DNA of 63,820 nt. Source: an uncultured Blautia sp. GTDB lineage: Bacteria > Bacillota > Clostridia > Lachnospirales > Lachnospiraceae. Below, piece by piece: positions 1 to 10,083 of this stretch. The notes below the pieces were generated by a model. That model had not been told where the DNA came from and made no database searches. It was given only the letters and a program-made list of their open reading frames with translations. The stretch spans positions 1 through 63,820 of the forward strand of contig UQHF01000023.1 of the NCBI GenBank assembly GCA_900540785.1, given 5' to 3'. A program made the position numbers and the translations under genes. The stretch's first letter is position 1. Each line of letters begins with the position of its first letter.

Positions 1-61
1 AGGACTTCAATTTCTCGATGTGATGAGTATGTTTAATCACATTTTGAGTGGCAGGATGAAA

Positions 62-1114
62 ATGTACAGAGATAATACAAAGGTAATTCAGATTGGAGAC
101 AGAAAAATCGGGGGAGGAAATCCCATTCTGATCCAATCTATGACAAATACAAAAACAGAGGACGTACAGGCGACAGTAGAGCAGATCCTGGCGCTGGAGG
201 CAGCAGGATGCGAGATTATCCGCTGTGCAGTTCCTACGATGGAAGCAGCAAGGGCTCTTGGAGAAATAAAAAAACAGATACATATCCCTCTTGTTGCAGA
301 TATGCATTTTGATTACAGGCTTGCCATTGCTTCTATGGAAAATGGCGCAGATAAGATCCGCATCAATCCGGGGAATATCGGAAGCACAGAACGGATCAAA
401 GCGGTGGTCGATGTGGCGAAGGAGAGAAATATCCCCATTCGTGTTGGTGTAAACAGCGGTTCACTTGAAAAAGAACTTGTGGAAAAATATCACGGTGTGA
501 CAGCAGAGGGACTTGTGGAGAGCGCGCTTGATAAAGTAAAAATCATTGAGGATCTGGGATATGACAATCTTGTGATCAGTATTAAATCCTCAGATGTTTT
601 AATGTGTGCAAAAGCCCATGAGCTGATCGCGGAAAAGACAGACTATCCGCTTCATGTGGGCATTACAGAGGCTGGCACGCTTTATTCCGGAAATATCAAG
701 TCTGCAGTAGGGCTTGGCATGATCCTTTCTCAGGGAATCGGAGATACCATTCGTGTTTCTCTTACAGGAGCGCCTCTTGAGGAAATCAAATCTGCAAAAC
801 GGATTTTAAAGACGCTGGGACTTCGAAAAGGCGGAATCGAGGTGGTTTCCTGCCCTACATGCGGAAGAACACAGATCGATCTGATTGGTCTTGCAAATCA
901 GGTGGAGACAATGGTACAGGATATTCCGCTGGATATTAAGGTGGCAGTTATGGGCTGTGTAGTAAACGGACCGGGAGAAGCAAAGGAAGCAGATATAGGA
1001 ATTGCAGGAGGCAAGGGTGTGGGACTTCTTATTAAAAAGGGAGAGATTGTAAAGAAAGTGCCGGAATCCGAGCTTCTTGATACCCTGCGGACCGAGCTTC
1101 TTGCCTGGAAGTAA
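62..1114 (+). CDS. ispG: 4-hydroxy-3-methylbut-2-enyl diphosphate synthase (flavodoxin/ferredoxin)
   Basis: Converts MEcPP to HMBPP, the penultimate step of the MEP isoprenoid pathway, using a [4Fe-4S] cluster. The product is 351 aa, usual for the short bacterial form: an N-terminal TIM-barrel and a C-terminal Fe-S domain. Cluster ligands are visible at C264 and C267 (CPTCGRTQ) and C299 (GCVVNGPGEA). I chose the ATG at 62 because AGGATG lies just upstream and the protein then begins MYRDNTK as family members do; ATGs at 56 and 20 in the same frame are possible. It is followed after 14 bp by polC, a pairing common in Lachnospiraceae, so cotranscription is likely. No promoter can be judged because the window starts here. 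Confidence 0.95.
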   Translation: MYRDNTKVIQIGDRKIGGGNPILIQSMTNTKTEDVQATVEQILALEAAGCEIIRCAVPTMEAARALGEIKKQIHIPLVADMHFDYRLAIASMENGADKIRINPGNIGSTERIKAVVDVAKERNIPIRVGVNSGSLEKELVEKYHGVTAEGLVESALDKVKIIEDLGYDNLVISIKSSDVLMCAKAHELIAEKTDYPLHVGITEAGTLYSGNIKSAVGLGMILSQGIGDTIRVSLTGAPLEEIKSAKRILKTLGLRKGGIEVVSCPTCGRTQIDLIGLANQVETMVQDIPLDIKVAVMGCVVNGPGEAKEADIGIAGGKGVGLLIKKGEIVKKVPESELLDTLRTELLAWK

Positions 1115-1128
1115 AGGACGAATCATTT

Positions 1129-4100
1129 ATGGAAAAAGACTTTTTTGATGTATTTCCTCATTTAAAGGTAAATGAAAAGCTGGAAGAGCTTCTTGATATG
1201 GTATCTGTCACAAAAGTATCCTGCAATCCGGCAAAGACGCATATCCGTGTCTATGTGAAAAGCGAGAGGTGGATTCACAAAAAACACCTCTTTGAGCTGG
1301 AAAAAGAGATTGAAAGACAGTGTTTTCCCGGGATTGCCATTACAGTGACAGTTGTTGAAAAATTTATCCTTTCCAGACAGTATACGCCAAAGAATCTCCT
1401 GGAAGCCTATAAGGGAAGTATGGAGCTCGAGCTTCGCAATTATAATATGCTGGAGTACAATCTTTTTAAGCGTTCCCACATAGAATTTCCAGACGACAAT
1501 ACCCTTCGCATGGTGCTTCCGGATTCCGTGATCGCCAGAGAAAAAAGCGAGATCCTTGTGGAATATCTTCATAAAGTGTTCTGCGAGAGATGCGGAATGG
1601 ACCTTAAGGTGGAGATGGAATTTGAGGAGACAGAGGAGAGCAAATACAGGAAAAACGCGGTTCTTCAGATTCAGCAGGAAGTGGAAAATGTGCTGAAAAA
1701 CGCAGGCGTGCGTGCGCAGGAAAAAGCGGAAGAGGAAGAAAAGAAGAAGGAAAAATCTTCGGGAAAAGATGGCAAAAAGGAAAAGAATTCCGGCAGTCAG
1801 GAGAAAAAGACTTTCGAAAAGAAAGGACAAAAAGGAGATTTTCGCGGAGGCTTCCGAAGAGACAGCAATCCGGACGTTATTTATGGACGAGATTTTGAGG
1901 GAGAAGCCATTCCTCTGGAATCTATTACAGGAGAAATGGGAGAAGTCATTATCCGGGGACAGGTTCTTGATGTGGAGGCAAGGGAAATCCGAAATGAAAA
2001 GACCATTCTTATTTTCCCTGTCACAGATTTTACAGATACCATAGTAGTCAAAATGTTTCTTCGAAACGAACAGGTTCCGGAAGTGACGGAGCACGTAAAA
2101 AAGAAGGCATTTTTAAAGCTTCGTGGCGTTACCACCATTGATCGTTTTGACAGTGAGCTGACCATTGGCTCTATCTGGGGAATCAAGAAAATCGCAGATT
2201 TTACAACTGCGAGAATGGACACAAGTCCACAGAAGAGGGTGGAGCTTCACTGCCATACAAAGATGAGCGATATGGACGGGGTAACCGATGCAAAGGCACT
2301 TGTAAAGCGGGCATACGAGTGGGGACATAAGGCGATCGCCATTACAGATCACGGAGTGGTGCAGTCCTTCCCGGAAGCAAACCACTGCTTTGACGCATGG
2401 GGCGGCTGCGTTCCGAAAGAGTCTGATTTTAAGGTACTTTACGGAATGGAAGCCTACCTTGTTGACGATTTAAAAGGTATGGTGACAAACGGAAAAGGCC
2501 AGAAACTTTCCGATGCCTTTGTTGTCTTTGATATAGAGACAACTGGATTTTCTCCTCTGACCTGTAAGATCATAGAAATCGGTGCAGTCCGCGTGGAAAA
2601 CGGGGAGATCACAGAGCGTTTTTCCACCTTTGTGAACCCGAAAGTCCCCATTCCATTCCGGATTGAGCAACTGACCAGCATAAATGATGCAATGGTAATG
2701 GATGCTCCTGTGATCGAGGAGGTTCTGCCAGAATTTATGGAGTTTTGTAAGGGCGCAGTTATGGTGGCACACAACGCAGACTTTGATATGAGTTTTATTA
2801 TAGAGAACTGCAAACGCCAGGGGATTTCCAATGATTTCACATATATCGATACGGTGGGCATGGCGCGTTTTCTTCTTCCTGCCTTAAACCGTTTCAAGCT
2901 GGACACTGTAGCAAAGGCGGTGGGCGTTTCTTTGGAAAACCACCACAGGGCGGTGGACGATGCGGCGTGTACAGCGGAAATTTTTGTGAAATTTGTGAAA
3001 ATGTGCGCAGAACGTGATATTTATGATGTGGAGGAGCTGAACAGCCAGGGAGCTGTCTCTTCTGATACCATTAAAAAGCTTCCCACTTATCATGCCATTA
3101 TTCTTGTAAAAAATGAGACCGGAAGAATCAATCTTTATAAGCTGGTAAGCCAGTCTCATCTGAAATATTATCACAGACGGCCGCGTGTGCCGAAAAGCGT
3201 ATTTGAGAAGTACAGAGAAGGTCTGATCATTGGAAGCGCCTGCGAGGCGGGCGAGCTTTATCAGGCGATTCTTCGAAATGCGCCGGAACAGGAAATTGCA
3301 AGACTTGTAAATTTTTATGATTATCTGGAAATCCAGCCACTTGGAAACAACCAGTTTATGATTGCGGACGAAAGAAACGATATGGTGCATTCTGAGGAGG
3401 ACTTAAAAGAGATAAACCGAAATATTGTAAAGCTTGGCGAGCAGTTTAAAAAGCCGGTTGTAGCCACCTGTGACGTACATTTTATGGATCCGCAGGACGA
3501 GGTGTACAGAAGGATCATCATGGCTGGAAACGGGTTTTCCGATGCGGACAATCAGGCTCCCCTTTACCTTCGGACAACAGAGGAAATGCTGGAGGAATTT
3601 TCTTATCTTGGAAGCGAAAAGGCGGAAGAAGTGGTCATTACAAATACAAATAAAATCGCAGATATGATTGAAAAGATTTCCCCTATTCATCCGGATAAAT
3701 TTCCGCCTGTTATCGAAAATTCAGACCAGGATTTAAGAAATATCTGTTACGATAAGGCACATGAAATTTATGGAGATCCGCTCCCGAAGATTGTGGAGGA
3801 CAGACTGGAGAGGGAGTTAAATTCCATTATTTCAAACGGCTATGCCGTGATGTATATCATTGCTCAGAAACTTGTGTGGAAGTCAAATGAGGATGGTTAT
3901 CTTGTGGGCTCCCGTGGTTCGGTCGGTTCTTCTTTTGCAGCAACCATGTCGGGGATTACCGAGGTAAATCCCCTTCCACCCCATTATATATGCCCGAAAT
4001 GCAAGTACAGCGAATTTGATACGCCGGAAGTAAAAAAATATGCCGGAATGGCGGGGTGCGATATGCCGGATAAAATCTGCCCGGTATGCGGAGAAAAGCT

Positions 4101-5598
4101 GTATAAAGAAGGGTTTGATATTCCATTTGAAACCTTCCTTGGATTCAAAGGGGACAAAGAGCCAGATATTGACCTTAACTTTTCCGGAGAATATCAGGGA
4201 AATGCACACCGCTATACAGAGGTCATTTTTGGAAAAGGTCAGACCTTCAAGGCAGGTACCATTGGTACGCTTGCGGAGAAGACAGCCTTTGGTTATGTGA
4301 AGAATTATTTTGAGGAGCGGGGCGTTCATAAACGTTACTGTGAGATTAACCGGATCGTTCAGGGCTGTACGGGAGTGCGTCGTACTACAGGACAGCACCC
4401 GGGAGGAATCATCGTTCTTCCCAAAGGAGAGGAAATTGAAAAATTCACTCCTGTCCAGCACCCGGCAAATGATGTGAACAGCGATATTATTACTACACAC
4501 TTTGATTATCATTCCATCGACGGAAACCTGTTGAAGCTCGATATACTGGGACACGATGATCCGACCATGATCCGAATGCTGGAAGATCTGACCGGCATCA
4601 GTGCAAGGACGGTCCCCCTTGACCAGAAGGATGTGATGTCTCTGTTTGCAAGCACAAAAGCTCTTAAAATTTCCCCGGAGGATATTGGAGGCTGCAAGCT
4701 TGGCTGTCTTGGAATCCCGGAGTTTGGAACTGATTTTGCCATGCAGATGTTGATTGATACAAAGCCGAAATATTTTTCTGACCTTGTACGTATCGCCGGA
4801 CTTTCTCACGGAACGGACGTATGGCTTGGAAACGCCCAGGTACTGATCCAGGAAGGAAAAGCGACCATTTCCACAGCCATCTGTACACGAGATGACATTA
4901 TGATTTATCTCATTGGAAAAGGCGTGGAGAGCGGTCTTGCTTTTACTATCATGGAAAGTGTCCGCAAGGGAAAGGGGCTTCGTGACGAGTGGATAGAAAC
5001 CATGAAGGAGCATGATGTTCCGGACTGGTACATCTGGTCCTGTAAGCTGATTAAATATATGTTCCCGAAGGCGCACGCGGCAGCTTACGTTATGATGGCA
5101 TACCGAATTGCCTGGTATAAGGTATTTCAGCCCCTTGCGTATTATGCTTCTTATTTCAGTATCCGTGCCACTGCTTTTTCCTATGAGCTTATGTGTATGG
5201 GAAAGGACAGACTGGAATTTTATATGGAAGAAATCCGCAAAAAGGGAGATGACGCGTCAAAAAAAGAGCAGGATACTTTAAAAGATATGCGTATTGTACA
5301 GGAAATGTATGCCCGTGGCTTTGAGTTTCTTCCCATTGATTTATATACGGCAAAGGCGCATCGTTTCCAGATCATTGACGGAAAGCTGATGCCTTCTCTG
5401 GACACCATCGACGGTCTTGGAGACAAGGCGGCAGACGCAGTTGTGGAGGCGGCAAAACAGGGAAAATTCCTTTCAAAAGACGATTTCCGCGACAGGACAA
5501 AGGTAAGTAAAACCGTTATTGATCTAATGGACGATCTGCATTTGTTTGGAGATATTCCACAGTCGAATCAGATGTCACTTTTTGACTTTACAGGCTGA
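1129..5598 (+). CDS. polC: DNA polymerase III alpha subunit, PolC type
   Basis: The replicative polymerase of low-GC Gram-positives, with built-in proofreading. At 1489 aa it has the full family length. In order: an N-terminal region, a Lys/Glu-rich linker (about residues 200-230), an OB-like segment, a PHP domain beginning near residue 370 (ELHCHTKMSDMDG) that is split by the DEDD exonuclease starting near 466 (FDIETTGF), then the palm/fingers and a four-cysteine zinc knuckle (CPKCKYSEF...CPVCGEK) typical of PolC. A helix-hairpin-helix/OB tail follows. The start is ATG at 1129, 14 bp after ispG. Frame is intact throughout. The Lys-rich linker is variable between species and explains several shadow frames there. 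Confidence 0.97.
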   Translation: MEKDFFDVFPHLKVNEKLEELLDMVSVTKVSCNPAKTHIRVYVKSERWIHKKHLFELEKEIERQCFPGIAITVTVVEKFILSRQYTPKNLLEAYKGSMELELRNYNMLEYNLFKRSHIEFPDDNTLRMVLPDSVIAREKSEILVEYLHKVFCERCGMDLKVEMEFEETEESKYRKNAVLQIQQEVENVLKNAGVRAQEKAEEEEKKKEKSSGKDGKKEKNSGSQEKKTFEKKGQKGDFRGGFRRDSNPDVIYGRDFEGEAIPLESITGEMGEVIIRGQVLDVEAREIRNEKTILIFPVTDFTDTIVVKMFLRNEQVPEVTEHVKKKAFLKLRGVTTIDRFDSELTIGSIWGIKKIADFTTARMDTSPQKRVELHCHTKMSDMDGVTDAKALVKRAYEWGHKAIAITDHGVVQSFPEANHCFDAWGGCVPKESDFKVLYGMEAYLVDDLKGMVTNGKGQKLSDAFVVFDIETTGFSPLTCKIIEIGAVRVENGEITERFSTFVNPKVPIPFRIEQLTSINDAMVMDAPVIEEVLPEFMEFCKGAVMVAHNADFDMSFIIENCKRQGISNDFTYIDTVGMARFLLPALNRFKLDTVAKAVGVSLENHHRAVDDAACTAEIFVKFVKMCAERDIYDVEELNSQGAVSSDTIKKLPTYHAIILVKNETGRINLYKLVSQSHLKYYHRRPRVPKSVFEKYREGLIIGSACEAGELYQAILRNAPEQEIARLVNFYDYLEIQPLGNNQFMIADERNDMVHSEEDLKEINRNIVKLGEQFKKPVVATCDVHFMDPQDEVYRRIIMAGNGFSDADNQAPLYLRTTEEMLEEFSYLGSEKAEEVVITNTNKIADMIEKISPIHPDKFPPVIENSDQDLRNICYDKAHEIYGDPLPKIVEDRLERELNSIISNGYAVMYIIAQKLVWKSNEDGYLVGSRGSVGSSFAATMSGITEVNPLPPHYICPKCKYSEFDTPEVKKYAGMAGCDMPDKICPVCGEKLYKEGFDIPFETFLGFKGDKEPDIDLNFSGEYQGNAHRYTEVIFGKGQTFKAGTIGTLAEKTAFGYVKNYFEERGVHKRYCEINRIVQGCTGVRRTTGQHPGGIIVLPKGEEIEKFTPVQHPANDVNSDIITTHFDYHSIDGNLLKLDILGHDDPTMIRMLEDLTGISARTVPLDQKDVMSLFASTKALKISPEDIGGCKLGCLGIPEFGTDFAMQMLIDTKPKYFSDLVRIAGLSHGTDVWLGNAQVLIQEGKATISTAICTRDDIMIYLIGKGVESGLAFTIMESVRKGKGLRDEWIETMKEHDVPDWYIWSCKLIKYMFPKAHAAAYVMMAYRIAWYKVFQPLAYYASYFSIRATAFSYELMCMGKDRLEFYMEEIRKKGDDASKKEQDTLKDMRIVQEMYARGFEFLPIDLYTAKAHRFQIIDGKLMPSLDTIDGLGDKAADAVVEAAKQGKFLSKDDFRDRTKVSKTVIDLMDDLHLFGDIPQSNQMSLFDFTG

Positions 5599-5614
5599 CA
5601 GAACAGGAGGACTT

Positions 5615-7588
5615 ATGAAAGAAGAACTGCGGTATTTAGAACGTCTGGCAGAGCTTTATCCAAGCATTGGAAAGGCTTCTACAGAAATTATCAATCTTCA
5701 GTCAATTTTAAATCTGCCAAAAGGAACGGAGCATTTTCTCTCGGATATTCACGGGGAATATGAGGCATTTTCCCATGTGCTTCGAAACGGCTCCGGCGCT
5801 GTGCGGAAAAAAATAGATGATGTATTTGGGCACACTTTAAGCAATCAGGATAAGCGGGCCATAGCCACCCTTATTTATTATCCGAAAGAAAAGATTGCCC
5901 TTGTAAAAAAGACAGAGGAGGATATGGGAAACTGGTACAAGATTACCCTGTACCGCCTCATTGAAATCTGTAAAACAACGGCTTCCAAGTATACGCGATC
6001 CAAGGTTCGAAAAGCCCTTCCGCCGGATTACGCTTACGTGATTGAAGAGCTGATCACAGAGAAAGTGGAAGTTCTTGACAAAGAGGCGTATTATGATTCC
6101 ATTGTAAATACCATTATTCAGATCGGCAGGGCAGAGAACTTTATCATTGCCCTGGCAGAACTGATCCAGCGTCTTGTTGTGGATCATCTTCACATTCTGG
6201 GAGATATTTACGACAGAGGACCAGGTCCGCATTTTATCATGGACCGGCTTATGGAGTACCATTCTCTTGACATTCAGTGGGGAAACCATGATGTTGTGTG
6301 GATGGGAGCGGCGGCAGGAGAGAGAGCCTGCATTGCCACAGTGATCCGAAACAGTCTCCGCTACGGAAATCTTGATATTCTGGAGGACGGATATGGAATT
6401 AATATGATGCCTCTTGCCACTTTTGCAATGGAAGCATATAAAGACGATTCCTGTCAGTTTTTCCCGGTGAAGGGCGATGAGGACGGATACAGCTCACTGG
6501 AAAAAGAGCTTGGACGGAAAATGCACAAGGCGATTTCCATTATGCAGTTTAAGCTGGAAGGCCAGCTTCTTATGAGAAATCCGGGATACCACATGGAAGA
6601 CAGATGTCTGCTCCACAGGATCGATTACGATAAGGGGGAGATCACTATGGCAGATGGGGCGGTGTATCCGCTTCGTGACAAGGTGTTCCCTACCGTCAAC
6701 CCGGAAGAACCTTATGCTCTCACAGAAGGAGAACGGGATGTGATGGAGCGTATGGAATGGGCATTTCGAAACTGTACAAGGCTTCAGGAGCATGTGCGCC
6801 TTCTTCTTGATAAAGGAGGTTTATATAAGGTTTATAATGGAAACCTTCTGTTTCACGGAAGCATTCCTCTGAATGAGGACGGAAGCCTGAAGGAAGTGGA
6901 GGTTTACGGAGAAACATATAAGGGAAAACAGCTTTATGATGTACTGGAATCCTATGTGAGAAGAGCTTTTTACTCTCTTGAGGAGGGGGAACTTCAGAAA
7001 AGCAGGGATATTCTCTGGTATATCTGGGCTGCTCCCAATTCTCCTCTTTTCGGAAAAGACAAGATGGCAACCTTCGAGGGATATTTTATTGCGGATAAAG
7101 AAGCAAAGAAAGAGAAGAAAAATGCTTACTACCGCCTTCTGGAAAATCCGGAGGTTGTGGGAAATATGCTCCGTGAGTTTGGACTTGATCCGGAGAGAGG
7201 GCACATTATCAACGGTCATGTGCCGGTGCACCAGAGTGAGGGAGAAAGCCCTGTAAAATGCGAGGGGCGCGTCATCGTAATAGACGGCGGATTTTCCGAG
7301 GCTTACAGAAAAGTAACAGGAATTGCAGGTTATACTCTGATTTATAATTCCTACGGACTGATGCTTTGTGCGCATGAGCCGTTTTCTTCTGCTGAGGAGG
7401 CTGTTTCAAAAGAAAGTGATATTGTATCAAACAGGGTGGCAGTGCGCTACACATCACAGAGACAGCTTATGGGAGATACAGATACAGGAAAAGCATTAAA
7501 GGTAAGAATTGAAGAGCTGAAAGCACTTCTTGAGGCGTACAGAAAAGGCATTATAAAAGAAAAAGTGAAAAATGTCTTTACTTATTAA
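5615..7588 (+). CDS. fbp: fructose-1,6-bisphosphatase, class III
   Basis: Hydrolyses fructose-1,6-bisphosphate to fructose-6-phosphate, the committed gluconeogenic step. The 657-aa product matches the Firmicute class III enzyme (about 640-670 aa). Metallophosphoesterase motifs are visible: DIHGEYEAF near residue 48, GDIYDRGPGP near 196 and WGNHDVVWMG near 222, with a late GHVPVH metal-ligand motif. ATG at 5615 is preceded by a strong AGGAGG (5605-5610); the open frame extends upstream into polC but that part is only overlap. It lies 16 bp after polC and may be in the same transcript. Confidence 0.95.
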   Translation: MKEELRYLERLAELYPSIGKASTEIINLQSILNLPKGTEHFLSDIHGEYEAFSHVLRNGSGAVRKKIDDVFGHTLSNQDKRAIATLIYYPKEKIALVKKTEEDMGNWYKITLYRLIEICKTTASKYTRSKVRKALPPDYAYVIEELITEKVEVLDKEAYYDSIVNTIIQIGRAENFIIALAELIQRLVVDHLHILGDIYDRGPGPHFIMDRLMEYHSLDIQWGNHDVVWMGAAAGERACIATVIRNSLRYGNLDILEDGYGINMMPLATFAMEAYKDDSCQFFPVKGDEDGYSSLEKELGRKMHKAISIMQFKLEGQLLMRNPGYHMEDRCLLHRIDYDKGEITMADGAVYPLRDKVFPTVNPEEPYALTEGERDVMERMEWAFRNCTRLQEHVRLLLDKGGLYKVYNGNLLFHGSIPLNEDGSLKEVEVYGETYKGKQLYDVLESYVRRAFYSLEEGELQKSRDILWYIWAAPNSPLFGKDKMATFEGYFIADKEAKKEKKNAYYRLLENPEVVGNMLREFGLDPERGHIINGHVPVHQSEGESPVKCEGRVIVIDGGFSEAYRKVTGIAGYTLIYNSYGLMLCAHEPFSSAEEAVSKESDIVSNRVAVRYTSQRQLMGDTDTGKALKVRIEELKALLEAYRKGIIKEKVKNVFTY

Positions 7589-7605
7589 ATGGTGTTCTAT
7601 ATAAT
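7577..7605 (+). promoter_or_regulatory. candidate sigma-A promoter for the PurF paralogue
   Basis: TTTACT (7577-7582), 17 bp, TATAAT (7600-7605). The -35 is weak and lies in the last codons of fbp; the -10 is perfect. It would start a leader of about 50 nt before the gene at 7663. No purine riboswitch is recognisable in that leader. Confidence 0.45.
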
Positions 7606-7662
7606 TGTACCGTATGATTATCACCCTCCCAATGGAGGAGGCACAAAAAAGGAGACAAAAAA

Positions 7663-9078
7663 ATGGGTGGAATTTTTGGAGTAGCTTCAAAATCCAGCTG
7701 CGTACTGGATTTATTTTTTGGTATTGATTATCATTCTCATCTTGGTACAAGAAGGGGCGGAATGGCAGTTTACGATGAAAAAAAAGGGTTTGACCGTGCC
7801 ATTCACAACATTGAGAACTCTCCCTTCCGTACAAAATTTGACAGAGATGTTGCGGAACTTGAAGGAAATCTGGGAATTGGCTGTATTTCCGATAATGAGC
7901 CTCAGCCGCTTCTTGTTCGCTCCCATCTGGGAAATTTTGCCATTACAACGGTTGGAAAAATCAACAATATGGACGAGCTGATCGCTCATTCCTTTAAAAA
8001 CGGCAGCACACATTTCCTGGAAATGAGCGGAGGCAGTGTAAATCCCACAGAGATGGTAGCTTCTCTGATCAATCAGAAAGGAAATATGATCGAGGGCATC
8101 CGCTACGCGCAGGATATGATCGAAGGCTCCATGACCATGCTGATCCTTACGCCAAAGGGATTGATCGCGGCGAGAGATAAGCTTGGAAGAACACCACTTA
8201 TTATCGGACAGAAGGAAGATGCCTGCTGTGTGTCTTTTGAAAGTTTTGCATATGTAAATCTCGGATATGAGGACGTAAAAGAACTCGGACCCGGAGAAAT
8301 CGTGGCAGTGACGCCGGAGGGCGTGGAAACTCTTCAGAAACCGGGAGAGAAAATGCGTATTTGTTCTTTCTTGTGGGTATACTATGGATACCCGACCTCT
8401 ACCTATGAAGGGGTAAATGTAGAGACCATGCGTTACAAATGTGGCGACATACTGGCACAGAGAGATATGGGAGAAGTAAATCCTGATATTGTGGCCGGTG
8501 TTCCGGATTCCGGTATCGCACATGCCATCGGATATGCAAACCGTTCCGGTGTTCAGTTTGCCCGCCCGTTTATCAAATATACACCGACCTGGCCGCGTTC
8601 CTTTATGCCGACACAGCAGAGCCAGAGAAATCTGATCGCAAAAATGAAGCTGATACCGGTTCATCGTCTTATTAAAGATAAGAGCCTTCTTATGATCGAT
8701 GATTCCATTGTTCGCGGAACACAGCTTCGTGAGACATCCGAGTTTCTTTACAGCAACGGCGCAAAAGAGGTGCATATCCGGCCGGCGTGTCCGCCGCTTC
8801 TTTTCGGCTGTAAGTACCTGAACTTTTCACGTTCCAAATCAGAGCTGGATCTGATCACAAGAAGAACGATTTTAAAGAGAGAGGGAGAAAATGTAGATGC
8901 CAAAACGCTGGCAGATTATGCAAATCCTGATTCCACCAATTATAAGGAGATGCTGGAGGATATTCGCAAAGAATTAAACTTTACCTCTCTGAAATATCAT
9001 CGTCTTGACGACCTTGTAAAATCCATTGATATTGAACCGTGCAAACTGTGTACATACTGCTGGAGCGGAAAGGAATAA
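7663..9078 (+). CDS. PurF-like amidophosphoribosyltransferase paralogue lacking the catalytic cysteine
   Basis: 471 aa with the two-domain layout of glutamine PRPP amidotransferase: N-terminal Ntn-hydrolase glutaminase fold and C-terminal phosphoribosyltransferase fold. The PRPP loop is intact (LLMIDDSIVRGT, about residue 342). The N-terminus reads MGGIFGV, so the Cys that family members expose as residue 1 (CGI/CGV) is a glycine. Several cysteines (PACPP, FGCKY, CKLCTYC at the C-terminus) could hold the structural Fe-S cluster of the B. subtilis-type enzyme. Without the nucleophile, glutamine hydrolysis is not expected; ammonia-dependent PRPP amination or a regulatory/other phosphoribosyl role is possible. 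It is not beside other pur genes. RBS AGGAGAC precedes the ATG. Confidence 0.85.
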   Translation: MGGIFGVASKSSCVLDLFFGIDYHSHLGTRRGGMAVYDEKKGFDRAIHNIENSPFRTKFDRDVAELEGNLGIGCISDNEPQPLLVRSHLGNFAITTVGKINNMDELIAHSFKNGSTHFLEMSGGSVNPTEMVASLINQKGNMIEGIRYAQDMIEGSMTMLILTPKGLIAARDKLGRTPLIIGQKEDACCVSFESFAYVNLGYEDVKELGPGEIVAVTPEGVETLQKPGEKMRICSFLWVYYGYPTSTYEGVNVETMRYKCGDILAQRDMGEVNPDIVAGVPDSGIAHAIGYANRSGVQFARPFIKYTPTWPRSFMPTQQSQRNLIAKMKLIPVHRLIKDKSLLMIDDSIVRGTQLRETSEFLYSNGAKEVHIRPACPPLLFGCKYLNFSRSKSELDLITRRTILKREGENVDAKTLADYANPDSTNYKEMLEDIRKELNFTSLKYHRLDDLVKSIDIEPCKLCTYCWSGKE

Positions 9079-9129
9079 TTACAGAAAGTAAGGATCAGAC
9101 CAGTATAATGAAAACAGAGGTGATGTCGT

Positions 9130-10083
9130 ATGAAAAGAAAAAAAGAGAGATTAAAAATACTTCTTATAATATCAATAGCCCTGTTTCTTATACTGGGAAT
9201 ATCAGCAGTTGCCATAAGCGGTTATAAAAAACATGTAGTAGCAGAAAAAGAAAAGCAGGAAATGCTGGAGATTTTGAAAAAAGTACCAAAGGCAACACCG
9301 ACTCCTGCAGCTACTGCAACACCTACGCCGGAACCCACTGCAACGCCGACACCCACGCCGGTAATTACCATGCGGGCAACCTTTAATCCGGATGATTACT
9401 GGGATATGTGGTACAGTGCAGACGGACTGGTAAGTCTTAATATTTATAATATCAGCAATAAAAGCGTTTCATTTTCTTTCAGTCAGGCAAACAAAGCAGA
9501 CGGCGCTCATGTATGTGAAGCGGACGTGACAGCAGAAGTAGCAGGAAACGCGGCAACCTTTTCCTTTAGCGATTCCTTTGGAAGCAGTGCGTCAGGAAGC
9601 CTTACCTTTGACGGAGGAAACTTATATGTAAACATCCGGACAGAGGCGAGAGCGGAAGGGACAGCCGTAAGCCCTGAAGTAAGCGGCCTTTTTACAAGAG
9701 AGAAAAAGGAAGCTCCAAAACCGGAGCCGACTGCCACACCTGTACCGGAAGAAAAACCGGAGAAAAAGCCGGAAGAAACAGAAAAAGTAGAGGGGGATTA
9801 TATTTTCCCTGAAAGCAATACCCGGTATCTCACAGACGAGGAGATTTCCGGATACTCCTCAAAAGAGCTGGAGCTTGCCAAAAACGAAATTTATGCAAGA
9901 CGCGGAAGACTCTTCGTCACAGAGAGGATTGCCGATTATTTCAATGGAAAGTCCTGGTATCAGGGGACGGTTCCGCCGGAAGAGTTTGATGCAAAGCAGG
10001 ATCAGATTTTTAATGAATATGAAAGCGCAAATGTAAGCAAAATCGCTCAGTGGGAAGAGAAAAAGAGAAACGAAGGCAAATAA
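9130..10083 (+). CDS. membrane-anchored YARHG-domain protein with Thr-Pro linker
   Basis: 317 aa. Lys/Arg-rich N-terminus, one hydrophobic segment (about residues 9-30) without a lipobox, then a low-complexity Thr-Pro/Ala linker (about 55-80) typical of wall-crossing stalks. A beta-rich middle region (about 80-190) is followed by a second Pro/Glu/Lys-rich linker and a C-terminal YARHG domain (about 230-300), recognisable from ELELAKNEIYARRGRLF. It is predicted to be anchored in the membrane with its domains outside. YARHG domains are of uncertain function and are common in surface proteins of gut Firmicutes. It ends at a bidirectional terminator. No specific function can be given. Confidence 0.75.
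   Translation: MKRKKERLKILLIISIALFLILGISAVAISGYKKHVVAEKEKQEMLEILKKVPKATPTPAATATPTPEPTATPTPTPVITMRATFNPDDYWDMWYSADGLVSLNIYNISNKSVSFSFSQANKADGAHVCEADVTAEVAGNAATFSFSDSFGSSASGSLTFDGGNLYVNIRTEARAEGTAVSPEVSGLFTREKKEAPKPEPTATPVPEEKPEKKPEETEKVEGDYIFPESNTRYLTDEEISGYSSKELELAKNEIYARRGRLFVTERIADYFNGKSWYQGTVPPEEFDAKQDQIFNEYESANVSKIAQWEEKKRNEGK

Noticed and set aside
1..36. Open frames before ispG that could be the end of an upstream gene
   Set aside because: Fewer than 12 codons are available in each frame and none gives a recognisable C-terminus, so no feature is claimed.
1162..2094. Long minus-strand open frame inside polC
   Set aside because: It is the shadow of the Lys/Glu-rich polC coding strand (Phe/Leu-rich translation), with no RBS or family resemblance.
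3883..5076. 397-codon minus-strand frame inside polC
   Set aside because: It overlaps the polymerase core fully and has no domain; coding evidence for polC is overwhelming.
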